This document shows positions 34,906 through 46,482 of a DNA stretch of 64,000 nt, piece after piece; the stretch's first letter is position 1, and each line of letters begins with the position of its first letter. The notes under the pieces were generated by a model that worked only from the letters and a program-made list of their open reading frames with translations, did not search any database and was not told the origin of the DNA. The position numbers and the translations under genes are program-made. This stretch comes from Petrosia ficiformis (lineage: Eukaryota; Porifera; Demospongiae; Haplosclerida; Petrosiidae): assembly GCA_947044365.1 (NCBI GenBank), contig OX345636.1, positions 8,328,001-8,392,000 of the forward strand. The letters are read 5' to 3'.

Positions 34906-35724
34906 TTCTTTTACAATATAAACATCAAATACCTCTTTTGATTGGCTTCTTTTTCATGTATTTTTTTTTAATGATGACCTTAAATTTTGCGTTTTACATA
35001 TGTGACTTCCTAAAAAATTCTTCTTTTTAGCAAAATAACTTCAATTATATAAAATGCAATGGTTATAGAGCACCCCCAAACGACTCATTAATTGCCTCTC
35101 CCACAAATTTTAACGATGTAAGCAATTGGTTAAATTTCATCATAGCTTTATCAACCCTCAATTCCTTATGAGACATTATATCTTGTTATTAACATACCAT
35201 GTACACTATTAGTAATTGAGCTAATTATTTCTAGTATGTCAAATTCAGCTCATACTCTTTCAATAGTTGGTCTTTATTAGTGAAATGTAAGAGTTAATTA
35301 AATAAATTGCATTTTGTATTCACCTGCCTACCTACCTACTTATATAATGCACATGTTTGTATCCCCTATCAAAAGCGTTTGCCAGTAATGCACATGTGTA
35401 TGACACGAATGTGCCACTTAAGTTGCATCTGATATGTACTGTAGTATATTTAATCCTACTACCTCTAACCCTATATAGAATTACATGTACATGTTCTTGT
35501 GCTCTGCCCAGGATATTTAGAGTGGTGGTTGGATTCTACATTGGATTTAGTGCTGTTTATCTTAATTCTGTCTCGGTAGCCTATACTTAAGAGGTGGTTA
35601 ATTTATTTAAGAGGTGGTTAATTTGGGGTTTTTCCCGACCAGTGCTGACCAGTGTGGGCAGAACAGTGATGTTCGGTATACATTGCTTGTAAACTCAATA
35701 CACATATGTAATAAATATACATGT
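34906..35724. other. AT-rich non-coding stretch
   Basis: Contains the second copy of the GAGGTGGTTAATT/AGTGCTGACCAGTGTG block at 35587-35672. No coding exon recognised. Confidence 0.4.
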
Positions 35725-36085
35725 AGACTTTATGTACATGTACAAGTACATTTACAAGTGTACTGTACACTCATTATGTACACTTTATGTACAAGTACAT
35801 TTACATGTGTACTGTACACTCAATATGTACACTTTATGTACAAGTACATTTACATGTGTACTGTACACTCAATATGTACACTTTATGTACAAGTACATTT
35901 ACAAGTGTATTGTACACTCATTATGTACGCTTTATGTACAAGTACATTTACATGTGTACTGTACACTCAATATGTACACTTTATGTACAAGTACATTTAC
36001 AAGTGTACTGTACACTCAATATGTACACTTTATATACATGTACATTTACAAGTGTACTGTACACTCATTATGTACATGTACACTT
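35725..36085. repeat. 49-bp minisatellite, about 7 copies
   Basis: The unit is ATGTACACTTTATGTACAAG followed by TACATTTACATGTGTACTGT and ACACTCAAT. Variants are ACATGTG/ACAAGTG and TCAAT/TCATT. Three plus-strand frames are open across it as artefacts. The TGTACA-type palindromes within the unit would allow multiple hairpins. Confidence 0.95.
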
Positions 36086-36224
36086 TATGAACATTCTTTT
36101 ATCATATCATGTACATGTACATATTCATATGTCATGTACATGTTCATATGTCATGTACATGTTCATATGTCATGTATATAATGTCCATTACTAACTGTGC
36201 GTGTATGTATCACTGTGAGTAATT

Positions 36225-36500
36225 ACCAGTGTTTTCCCTTGAAGAATAGTCCAAGCGCACAGAAAAACCACTCCCCTAATTAATTACATAACCACACTGT
36301 TTACCACACCTTACTTTGCTAACTTCAGTACATTGCATTACCTCCTTATCTAACAGCCCACTAAATCTAATGTATTAACATGCTAATTAAACTTAGCTTT
36401 TTTGCAATCTAAATCTGTGTGCTAAATGTCAGTTTAACAACTAACTCCTTTCAGCTCTATAACTCACCTTTTATAAGACTCAACATTTTAAATTAGTTTA
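36225..36500. repeat. Dispersed repeat, second copy of the 32640-32945 family
   Basis: Same ordered blocks as 32640-32945 (CCCCTAATTAATTACATAAC, CTCCTTATCTAACAG, AACTAACTCCTTTCAGCTCT). It is followed at 36510-36590 and 36655-36755 by two copies of the AGAAAGCCATAGATACCAAA-type block found also inside the element at 28838-29490. Confidence 0.7.
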
Positions 36501-37064
36501 CTGGAAAGAAGAATTCTTAAGAAAGCCGTTTATGTAAACTTTATGCTTTCTATCAGCAGGAAGACAGCAAAGCAAATGTTTGAAGGGCAACACCCACGTT
36601 TTTACCCACTTGTATATATAATTTTCAAAATTTAAACATTTAACTCACTTAGTTAGACAGAAGACCTACTAAGAAAGCCATAGATACCAAAAACAATCTT
36701 TGTTAGTTGCAAGAAAGAACCTAGGCGAGTGTTTGAAAGTCCAGTAGTCAGTCAAAATGCACGCTTACATGGTATGGAGCAATAATTATTAATTAATTGA
36801 AGGCATGTTATTACCACACCCACTTCCTGCTAGTATTTACCTGTGTCTTAGATTAATTATTAATTACTACACAATAGTCACCCTGTTATGTTAAGATTTC
36901 AGATTACATTGTACATACAATATGTGTCATCTTTTAAGTATGGTGAATGTGGAAAACATCTTCTCTCCTCTGTATGTGATATGAAACACTACACATTACG
37001 CATTCGTATATATATACCAACAACAATAATTATCATATTCTCCCTCTCTCTCTCTCTATTTCAG

Positions 37065-37130
37065 ATTATCATACTTCCCACTTATTTCAAGCTATGGTTT
37101 AAGAGTTGCAATAAAGAACTGACAACTTAA
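37065..37130 (+). CDS. Possible terminal exon
   Basis: A textbook acceptor (a CTCTCTCTCTCTATTTCAG-type polypyrimidine tract ending at 37064) precedes a 21-codon frame, IIILPTYFKLWFKSCNKELT then T, ending with TAA at 37128-37130. It could be the last exon of a plus-strand gene, conceivably the CD36-like gene upstream, but the peptide is too short to identify. A chance polypyrimidine tract is an equally fair reading. Confidence 0.2.
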   Translation: MIILPTYFKLWFKSCNKELTT

Positions 37131-39349
37131 ACACCAGTTGTAAAATTTAATGTTGATGTCCTTTTTTTCATTTTATTATTAATTCTGGTGTTGATAATAT
37201 ACTGCATACATGGAGTGAGAATGACATTCAACCAAGACCAGTTTCCAGCCCCCCACCTAATATAACAAAGGCGATGGAACTACTCTGGACAAGGAGCTAG
37301 TTGCCATTGTGACCGAGAGTAAAGCTAGTATATGTTAGTGATGAATATCACATCTTTAATCCATGCCAGTCATATGATAAATTGTAAACTCAAGTTTTTA
37401 AGAGTATGCGAGATGCCCAAACGGTAATCAAGAGTATTAAAATTATAAAGCTAATTTCAACTTTCACGGTGAGTGCATGTATTCAATCAAGCAATAATGG
37501 ATCATAGCATTCTATCCTTTTACAAAATGCTTATAACAAGGCAAAAGGAAGCTGTGCTTTTATTGTGTTTGGTATTGTATGTTTTACCACATAATGTATT
37601 TAAATAACCTTCGTATGTATGTGTAGTACATATTTAATTAACATGCAAGTGCATTTGAAAGACAATTCAATAAGCAGAAATTTAATCTGAGAAGCACTTT
37701 GATCATGCAGACCTAAATTTTATTAATTAGTAATTTAGTATTTGAAATCTAGGAAAAAATAATGTGTGTGGTATTTTGAAAAAAATATTGTAATTATAAT
37801 TACTCCAATGTAACAACTGTGTTTTTATACTAATACATGACTCCAAGTGCATACTGATCCATTTCAGTGTTTTTTGTATGCATATATAAATTATAATTAT
37901 ACACTATATAATTATGATGTGGCTATACTGGGCAATAGAAATCCAATACACATGGAAATGTCAAAGTTATGGTCCTGCTCTGTGGATCAAAGTTTATATT
38001 GTTCAGTCTGCAAGTTTTGTTCTTACACACACACACACACAAAAAAAATTCAATCCCAGCGGGTTTTGATCATACCATATTAGTTTATCCAAGTTATGGT
38101 ACATGCAATCAAACCCTGCCTGCAATCCCAAATGTGATCGAAATGAGTGTGTGTATAAATTCACATTCATTTGTCAATTGCAGTTGCAAACACTCTTTTA
38201 CAAGCAATGTGGTACACTGAAATTAAAGAACTATGAATACTTGTAACATGTTACAAGATTTAAACAAGTGTGGTTTATAGAGACAATAACTTGATAATAA
38301 TTAAATCATGCAAAAATGAAGTAAGATATACAATTCAGCTGAAGAAAGCCTCTTAGTAGTTAGTGTATAAGTACTGGTAACACAGTGATCTGCAATACCT
38401 GAAATTTGGAAAAAAATTATCATTTGCTATCATTATTTACATCACCAAACTGACATTCTGATTTTATGTCATGGTCGAGAATTGTATTATCATGAAGATA
38501 ATTCAATGAAAACAGAAAATAAACCAAATAAGATATTTTTCCAATCTATTAGTAGCAAATTAGATTCAAGATATTGCAGATCATCATTGTGTATTGTTCT
38601 TAAAGGAATATGCCTCCCATGATATAGTACACCGTAGTAACTAAAAATAAGATTTGTGAGTTTCATTCATTATAGACACAGAAGATTTAGTTTAGATGAC
38701 AATACATCATCTGAAGGAAACACTGCAGTCAGTTCCTAAATCATAGTGAAACACTTCACACACACACATCCACTAGCCACAACTCTTTCCAAACATAACT
38801 TAAATCATTTCTGTATTTAAAATGCTACTATTCAAATGGTGCATTTGTTATCCCTACAGATTTCAGTGTGTAGGTACTGTCAACCATCTGGGAAACCACT
38901 CACATATTTTCAAAGACTATAACGGACTGAAAGACTGAACTCATGATCATGCAATGACAGAGAGAAATCAGCCAGATGACACAACTCAGAAACACATAGC
39001 TAAATGGCGTCCCTGATAATAGTGAAGCAATAACTAACACTCTCTTGAAGTTCATTAAAAAAGGAGTTCATGAGAGAACATCAGTACTCAGTAGTAATAA
39101 TTTTACTGATGAAGGTAACTTATCAAGATATATTTTCTGATACCTCTCCTTGAAACACTTTAGTAACAATTAGAATCTATGTTTTAAACACTCAAAATAT
39201 AAAATTACAAAATATTACCTTGTTCAAATTTCATCTGTTAGTTTCCAGCCCCACCAATTGAAATTTGAAAGTTAAAGTGTCTATCTCACAGCTATTACAT
39301 AACAACTAGTTGCTAAATATTGAGACATTGTCAGAATCGACTGTTATTG
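37131..39349. other. AT-rich non-coding stretch
   Basis: A short CA run lies at 38025-38041. No coding exon or repeat structure stands out. Confidence 0.4.
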
Positions 39350-39502
39350 AGACTAATTATTATTATTCATTATTATTAGCTACTATTAGCAACTATTATT
39401 ATTATTGTATTATTATTATTATTATTGTATTATTATTATTGTATTATTATTATTATTATTCATTATTATTATTCATTATTATTATTATTCATTATTATTT
39501 TT
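39350..39502. repeat. (ATT)n microsatellite
   Basis: Long runs of TATTATTATT with occasional TGT and CATT interruptions. Confidence 0.9.
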
Positions 39503-40340
39503 ATCACCAAAGTTTTACAAATCAGTATTAAATGAAAAAAATAATAAAGATGTATGAGTTGAATGAGTTTAAGGAGTTGATTGTTGAGAGTACAAAGACA
39601 CATAGTAGGCAAATGTAGTAAAAAATGTAGGCACCAGTGATATTAGACATTGAATCCTTAATTTGTTTTTGGCTCAACAAACAAATCAATGCTGGCAGAC
39701 ATTTTGGTTGGCAGTAATATACACAGATAATATTATACAACACTGCCTACCGTGTCTGTAGCCCTAGATAAAGCATCATCCAGTGTATGTATGGTCATTG
39801 GTTTTTAATGATTTGTGTGTTAGAGGCTGCAAATTATGTTTACTTATATGGTCTATTTCTATGATCCTTACCTTCAAAAAAACTAATCTATTTGCTTACC
39901 TCTATGTTTTAATAAAATTTTCAAATTCTTCAAAAGAAGACGTGCTTCAGTAGTGTTTTGTTTATATTAATAACAATACTTCCCAGCTTCTTTAGCTTTA
40001 ATTTGTCAGATCTTCCATTCCCATATAGCACAGTGCACTTTTAAATTAATAGGTAATTTCAATTGTTCAATATCCAATTTAGGAAGGAAACATTTGAGAA
40101 CTGCCTTGATAGTAGTACATATATTAGCAGGTGGAATCTGTTCTGCTAATATAATATAATGCAACTTTCGAATCATTGTCGAGTATTGCTTGCCATCACC
40201 TTTTTTTTATTGCTTAAAAAAGGATAGACGATGCATCAGTAATGGTAGATAATTCTTTTTGAACAAAAAAGCAATGCTTTATATAACTCCACATTCTTCT
40301 CTTGAATATCCTCAGCTGTTTCTTCAATGCTGATATGATC
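39503..40340. other. AT-rich non-coding stretch
   Basis: Frames on both strands are short and unrecognised. Poly-T and poly-A tracts are common. No exon supported. Confidence 0.35.
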
Positions 40341-40409
40341 GGAAAGGGTAGACTGATCTCTGCAGATAGAAGGTCTGCTCCTACATGCAGAGATCAGTCT
40401 GCCCTTTCC
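40341..40409. ncRNA. 24-bp-stem hairpin, pre-miRNA-like
   Basis: The left arm 40341-40364 starts GGAAAGGGTAGACTGATCTC. The right arm 40386-40409 is its inverse complement except for one position, which would be a G-U wobble in RNA. The 21-base loop and 24-bp near-perfect stem have the dimensions of a small-RNA precursor. It could equally be a tiny foldback element. There is no evidence of transcription. Confidence 0.4.
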
Positions 40410-41223
40410 AAGCAGTATTTAGCTCCCTTTTAACAATCTTTCTGTTATATCTCGTGCTTGCCTTTTCATTTCATCACATTCCCGATTTCACCGCTCTCAA
40501 ATCTATTGTTAACTTCTGAACTTGTTCAGTATATTCCTTTCCCTCAACTTGCACTGCTTTCACTTGGTGTTCCCCTAAGCCAAAGCTCACTACTGAGTTT
40601 TGAGGTTGATTTGATGTTGCAAGCCTTCAATAATCATTGAGCATTATCAGAGGGTAAACTTCTTGTTTATAAATGCACGCCAATGGCAACATAAAATTAA
40701 AACACTGTTGTGGCAAGTGTAGGGTGGCAATTATCCAGCCCCACCCTATTAATACTGCAGATCAGATATCAGAATTCGCAGTTGTGACGTCAGTAACACG
40801 CTTTGCGTAAGGATGCTCCTGCTGTTCTTGTTATTTTCAATATTTTGTCTTCTTCTCTCTGCCAAGGGAAGGTACCATCTTATGCAGCTCGATTCACCCT
40901 TCCAGAAGGAGCAGAACAAGGAATAATGATAAGAGAGCTGTGACTGTCATCCATAGTAACGTGAACTTTTTTGAGTAGAATATCATATTTGGTGGCAGAG
41001 GGGCACTTCAACTCATGAAGAAGATTGTCGGAAGATGTAAGTGATTATTACATAATGCTTTATTTTGTTCAGTAATACATGATATAATCTCAAGTTACTA
41101 AAATAATAATTATAACGATTATAATAACTGAACTACTACAACATCAAACTCTGCATTATATATAATTATTATATTATATATGTGGTGGCCATTATGATAT
41201 TAATTATTATGGGTCTTAGGGGC
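40410..41223. other. Non-coding stretch, somewhat GC-richer
   Basis: A possible exon end lies at about 40985-41036, where GGAAGATGTAAGTG gives a donor-like site, but no matching acceptor or recognisable protein was found. A TGACGTCA string occurs at 40784-40791. Confidence 0.35.
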
Positions 41224-41683
41224 TATCCCTGTAATTGCTTTCTGTGTGGTATAATTAATTTATAATTATGTTTGTATCATTTACGTGAGTTCATTGTATA
41301 AGTAGTTAAGGAAGTTACATCATTCCTGGGGCTTCGTTCAATTTGTACGCGAAAGAGTACGCGCTTGAGCTGCAGACCAGCAGGAAGATTCAGGAAGAAT
41401 GTAAAATAGCTAGTAACTGTTGTATATAGCAGAGAAACAGTATAAAGATATTGCAAGAAATTTTAACAAGTATATAACAATAAATTGTTTAGTTTCAGAT
41501 ATGAGGAAGTCATCATTTAGAACCTTGAATGACTACTTAAGTCAGTTCATCAGAGATCTGTGTACTTAGACTGCAATTACATTACTTCCTTGGGTCCCAG
41601 TTGTTGAGTACATAGAAAGGTAGAGACACTAGTGCCATCAGCATTGATTCATACATAGTAATCACAAAGCAATTATAGGGATA
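41224..41683 (+). mobile_element. 480-bp inverted-repeat element (family I, copy C)
   Basis: Ends TATCCCTGTAATTGCTTT (41224-41241) and AAAGCAATTATAGGGATA (41666-41683) are inverse complements with one mismatch. The body blocks (AGAGAAACAGTATAAAGATA, AGTCATCATTTAGAACCTTG, ACACTAGTGCCATCAGCA) match copy B. No coding frame. Confidence 0.85.
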
Positions 41684-41718
41684 CGTTTTTCTCAATATAT
41701 ATGTATAATATATATAAT

Positions 41719-41848
41719 GAATTTGAGGTGTATATGCTAAATATACAACCAGTCACTGAGGAAGTTTGAAAAATATCACCCGAGGGTGATATTTTTTCAA
41801 AACTTCTGAACTGACAGGTTGTATATTTAGCATATACACCGAAAATTC
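41719..41848. repeat. Long hairpin, arms about 60 bp
   Basis: The left arm begins GAATTTGAGGTGTATATGCT and continues through AAATATACAACC and GAAAAATATCACC. The right arm is its inverse complement, ending TAGCATATACACCGAAAATTC. The loop is only about 2-3 bases at the CACCCGAGGGTG apex. It shares the TATGCTAA/TTAGCATA arm motif and the downstream arrangement with the hairpin at 16903-17058. Confidence 0.8.
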
Positions 41849-41984
41849 ATAGTATATATTATATATATTTTGAGTATATTGCGTGTCGCCATTGTGCACG
41901 TGTGTTCGCTCATGCGCATATGTAGTTTAGACAGCCACTTCCTACACGTGCATGCAGAGGTCAACAGGCAGAAAGGAATATCTT

Positions 41985-42313
41985 GTTGAATCGTCAATGG
42001 CAAGATAAAGATTATTCCCCTCCACCGATTAAGAAAAAGGGGTCTTTCACTTTTCTTGAAAAGAAAAGGCAAGACCAATGAACAGAAGGACAGATTTGCT
42101 AGGCTATCAGAGATCGAGCTAGAGGAGTGTAAGAACAAACCTGGCTGTAAAAACGCTGACAAATCACAATTATGGGCTTTTTGTGTTTTTGAAGCGTGGA
42201 TTGAAAATCAGTGTGGTAGTGAGCCAGACGATGATCAGATCAGGTACAAGGAATCCGATTTGTACGCTGATGACGCCAAAAGAGTGTGCTCGCCATGTTG
42301 TGCAAATTTATAG
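41985..42313 (+). pseudogene. Possible Crypton/DUF3504-like protein N-terminal fragment
   Basis: One frame (about 41990-42080) reads YSPPPIKKKGSFTFLEKKRQ, a basic Pro/Lys start. In an adjacent frame, 42056-42313 reads KTNEQKDRFARLSEIELEEC, then KNADKSQLWAFCVFEAWIEN. The RFxxLSExELEE...K.....W....F..W pattern resembles the SAM-like N-terminal region of sponge QRICH/DUF3504 (Crypton-derived) proteins as I recall them. A frameshift separates the two pieces, and the frame ends at 42311-42313 without a catalytic domain. The hairpin at 41719-41848 lies about 150 bp upstream. Family assignment is tentative. Confidence 0.35.
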
Positions 42314-43084
42314 TAGAGGCAAGAATAATGTGTGTATTTGTTTTGCTTCAGGACTGTTGTTTATTATTATTGTTGAGTTATTGATCATTATATGTTATTA
42401 TTCCTCACACTATACAAGATCTATAATAGAGGGATGTTTGAATAAGTTAATGAGTGTATTATTAAAATTATAATTATATAATTATATTGTGTAATGAACA
42501 TTATGTCACATCATGTGTACATTTCATACACCATTTTCTGTACATTATTATTGCCAAATATGTCTATATTTTAAACTATATGCAATGTTGTACCAAATTA
42601 TGTTTTTATATAATCTTGATGAGGTGAATAAACATACTTTTGAATGTATCTGACTTTTAAAACAGTATATACATCATCACAAAGGTAGTGAGTGTATCAA
42701 GTGACTGTTATTAGATATTTTCTCATGTATAACTAAACTGTTGATGACTTATATATTCTGATAGTGTAATACACACAAAAAACATATTATCTTGTCTGAG
42801 AAAATCTACCAGTATACAGTAACTGATTATTAATTACATATGTAATTATATATATGAAATATGATATTATATACAAGTAAATGAAGTTTAAAATATTGTC
42901 AATTGACTGTAGTAGTAGAATCCAGAAAATGATGTTGAATACATCAAAACTAATAAGACATATTCAGACCATGTTTGAGTGTTTGAGTTTAATTCACATT
43001 TCAAATGTCTATTTATGACTCATACAAATGGCTTCCATTTGTTTTGAACTATAATCATTTGCTAAATGGTTGTGACTACACATG
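42314..43084. other. AT-rich non-coding stretch
   Basis: No recognisable coding continuation of the preceding frame, no repeats of note. Confidence 0.4.
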
Positions 43085-43498
43085 CATATTGTGAACATAG
43101 TTAAGGAAGTTGCAATATTATATCATTATGGGGACTAGCTAATTACTAGGCATGGCCTGTAGAAGAACTCACTCTTGAGCCTCAGACTAGCAGGAGAATG
43201 TAAAATAGCATCTAATACTAATAGCTATTGTATATATCAGAGAAACAGTATAAAGATGATGTAAGAATATTAAACAAGTAAGAAAAGCAAGTAATTATAA
43301 TGAGTTGTTGAGTTTCAGACATGAGAGAGTCATCAGCAATGAATAAGGTTAGAACATTGAAGGAGTACTTCAGTTTTATCAAAGATCTGTAGACTTCAAT
43401 TATGCATTGTTCAGGCCATAGTTTCATAGTATGCATAAAGGCCTAAAGGGACACTAGTGCATGATTGATTTAGTCACTGCAAAGCAATCATAGGGATA
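43085..43498 (+). mobile_element. 480-bp inverted-repeat element (family I, copy D), left end eroded
   Basis: The right end AAAGCAATCATAGGGATA (43481-43498) and body blocks (AGAGAAACAGTATAAAGATG, GAGTTGTTGAGTTTCAGACA, AGAACATTGAAGGAGTACTT) match the family. The left terminal repeat is not recognisable. It lies about 280 bp 3' of the last MATH exon, the same arrangement as copy A beside the decayed exon at 328-793. Confidence 0.75.
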
Positions 43499-43778
43499 TC
43501 TTTCCTCAATACTTTCTTGTTTCTGCTTTTCTTTAAATTGTTGTATATCTCCTGAGTCCTCCATTTATTTCAAGAATTTCATGTGTGGAATATGTGTTCC
43601 TACATAAACTGTTATTAAATAATGTTAATAAATGTTTATTAAAATATTAAATGTACTAATATACATGTACCATAAGAACAAACTAATATAATATAAAATA
43701 CTGTATTATCATCTAAAATATATAGTAAACTACTTGTATTACATGTAACTAATAATTATATAACTATTGTTTATATTA

Positions 43779-44293
43779 TTAATGTATAATAATTTTAGAT
43801 ATTACAAAACACAGTTTATCACTATTAATATATTCAGTGTTATAATTAGCATTGTATTCCAAATCACTGTGTGATATGAAGTCAGGTATACCCCATCCAT
43901 CAGAAGCTATGCCTTGTGTGACTCTTGTACGATGTTCTAATGGTGCATTGTAATGGTCGATAATCTTCTCCACATGTCCCTTATCCTCCCTCCAATTGAG
44001 TAGTTGAATAGTAATCTCACTATTGAAAGGCCATTTTAAGATTTCGTCATTTTGACCTTCCATGAGCCTCACACTAACACTTACATGTGTACCTGTACCA
44101 GTACTGTAACCATTAGCATGTACTATTAACTTAAACTTGTATCCATCTGGTCCACTGCACAAATGTGGACTCCACCATGTATCAGCTACTCTCTTGTATT
44201 CACTAAAGCTGTACATAGTGAGAGTACATGGAGGGAGGAGATAAGGGAACTCAGTTACAGGTGTATGAATATACCAACTAGGTACATCTGGAC
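43779..44293 (-). CDS. Last exon of MATH (TRAF-C) domain gene
   Basis: The exon starts after the acceptor TATTACAG (phase 1, completing a Gly codon) and ends at TAA 43779-43781. It reads GPDVPSWYIHTPVTEFPYLL, then the MATH domain: MYSFSEYKRVADTWWSPHLC, GYKFKLIVHANG, VSVSVRLMEGQNDEILKWPF, NSEITIQLLNWREDKGHVEK, and YNTEYINSDKLCFVISKIII. TRAF-C-type MATH domains bind receptor tails or ligands and trimerise. Two homologous exons lie upstream in the same orientation. As this one carries the stop, it is the 3' terminal exon. It is more diverged from the other two than they are from each other. Its closest relative is the decayed copy at 328-793. Confidence 0.85.
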
Positions 44294-44671
44294 CTGTAAT
44301 ATAATTTAGTATAATAAATAATTATTAATGCACCAATAAAAGATTTTACCGATATTGTAATAAACTTTAGATATGTACCAGTAACCAATATCGATTCACT
44401 ATTACTTCTATACCTTCTGACTTTCAATGAACATATTCTCAATAATTTTTAGTATCACAAAAGATGTTATAATTACAAGAAATGACATTATTAGTGCAAT
44501 TTGTACAATATCAGTTACATCTGGTAGAAATAACCGATACCAATACTAAAAGGTAATGAACAATACTGATTACCAATCCATTATTATTATATCTTATAAT
44601 GAATTCATAGCCCATACAATTTCAAATGGGTGTGCAGGTTTATATATTGACTTCATACTATGTTTTATTAC
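44294..44671 (-). other. Intron between the last two MATH exons
   Basis: Bounded by donor GTAATA (44671 downward) and acceptor ATATTACAG (44294 upward) on the minus strand. AT-rich, no further feature. Confidence 0.7.
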
Positions 44672-45187
44672 CTGTATGTATGATAACTTTAGACACTCTG
44701 AAACATAGTGTGTCGTTATGAAGGTATTCTGTGTTGTTATCAGCATTGTAGGGTAACTTCATGTGAGGAATGACTTGAAGTTTAATCCATGGAACTTGTG
44801 CTGCCTCTTCATCCATTACTCTTGTACGATATTCAACTGGTAGATTATGGTGGTTGATGATCATCTCCACATGTCCCTTATCCTCCCTCCAGTTCAGCAA
44901 TTGAATAGAAATTTCACTATTCAATGGCCACTTCAAATACTTGTCATTCTCCCCCTTCATGAGACGTGCACCTACACTTAGGTGTGTATCTTTATCAATA
45001 ACAAACCCATTAGCGTGAACCTCTAATTGTAATTTATATCCATTTGTTGTGGAGTAAAAAGGTACACTATTCCACCAATCACCAACTCTCTTGTGTTCAT
45101 TGTAGTTGTACATTGTTAGTGTACATGGAGGGAGGAGGTGTGGGGACTGAGTCTCAGGAGGGATATACCAGGTTGGTATATCAGTAC
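44672..45187 (-). CDS. Internal MATH (TRAF-C) domain exon
   Basis: A 516-bp exon of phase 1 at both ends, between acceptor ACATGTAG and donor GTAATA. It reads TDIPTWYIPPETQSPHLLPP, then MYNYNEHKRVGDWWNSVPFY, GYKLQLEVHANGF, LSVGARLMKGENDKYLKWPL, NSEISIQLLNWREDKGHVEM, and NNTEYLHNDTLCFRVSKVII. The GYKLxLxVxxNG, LMKGxxDxxLKWP and FRVSKV pieces are diagnostic of TRAF-type MATH domains. Symmetrical phase-1 boundaries allow the exon to be duplicated without breaking the frame, which fits the tandem arrangement. No frame damage is visible. Confidence 0.88.
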
Positions 45188-46482
45188 CTACATGTATAAT
45201 AATAAATGTAATAATCAATACTTAAAAGTATATTATTATTTATTAATTATATAGTACATGTATGTGGGAATTATTCATAATTGCTCCTCCGAGTACCACA
45301 TGGACATATATTAGGGTGTGGTGTCATCATGGTGTTGTGTGCTATGCTTGTATGGTAATGGTAGAATGGTGTCTTGTTACCAACATTGATATTGTTGTCC
45401 CTTTGATCTTTATCTCTATCATACTACAAATAAATGTCATGTATATAACTAAATAATTATTTTAATATAGGGTAAGTGTTCATAGTAGATAAGTTTTACA
45501 ATACATATTTGTACAATGTATTATATATTATTATGTAATACTATTCATATAGTACATCTAATGATTTACTTGATATTCATATATATTACACTATATGATA
45601 ACAATGTACTTAACATTTGAGTGAGTTTATTAATTAGATAGAAATATGTATTGTTACCACAAAAACATGTTCACTACTTACTTATGTTAATCACATGATG
45701 TATATAACAATTATGTGTAAGAAACAAAATGGTTTGTGTAATTTGTGTTGATACAATTTATATTACATAAAGTGTGTGTATTAAATATAAAACAATGAAT
45801 CATGTCAAATATGTAAATATCAACTTGTAAATTTCATGTTCTTCTCTTATAATTATAATTATCACTAATTACAATCCAATTATCTGTACATCACTAATTA
45901 TAATATTATAAATCTCTTCCTGATGTTACATGTAATCATAATATTGTCCTGATTCATGTACTCCTGTTTCATATAATCACATTTCATCTACTAATTAATT
46001 TCCATTTATAAATTATATATAAGTCTGGTTGAGTTATTATGTGTACAAGACAGTATCTAGAAACATGTATCTGTATCCCAGCTGATACACAAGGTTTAGA
46101 GAGGATTAAAGTTTGTGAGATTATTATGATTATAATTATATTAAAATTAATGATAATACATGAATTAAAAGCTAGCAGATGAAATGTGAGTAGACAAAAC
46201 AGGAGTAGATGAACCTGTTCTAAATAGTAATCATGAGAGGTGACATTATTAGTAAACTTATTATAATATCAGTTACATAACATAATAATAATTGATACAG
46301 ATAACAGCTGATAATGATTACTGATCCAATTATCAATACTTCACTAATTCAATATTATTATCAAACATGTGATGTACTAGTTATGTAATTTTAATAATGT
46401 GTGTAATAATATCATGTTACTACAAAGGGTCTATATGTATACATGTATGTAATGTTATATAATATACAATATGTTTTATTAC
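45188..46482 (-). other. Intron between MATH exons
   Basis: About 1.3 kb, AT-rich. The part next to exon 44672-45187 (45188-45440) resembles 47000-47370, showing that intron sequence was duplicated along with the exon. No additional MATH exon found. Confidence 0.6.

Noticed and set aside
35614..36194. Three overlapping plus-strand frames of 135-158 codons rich in Tyr, Val and Cys
   Set aside because: Artefact of the 49-bp minisatellite and TACATGTA tracts.
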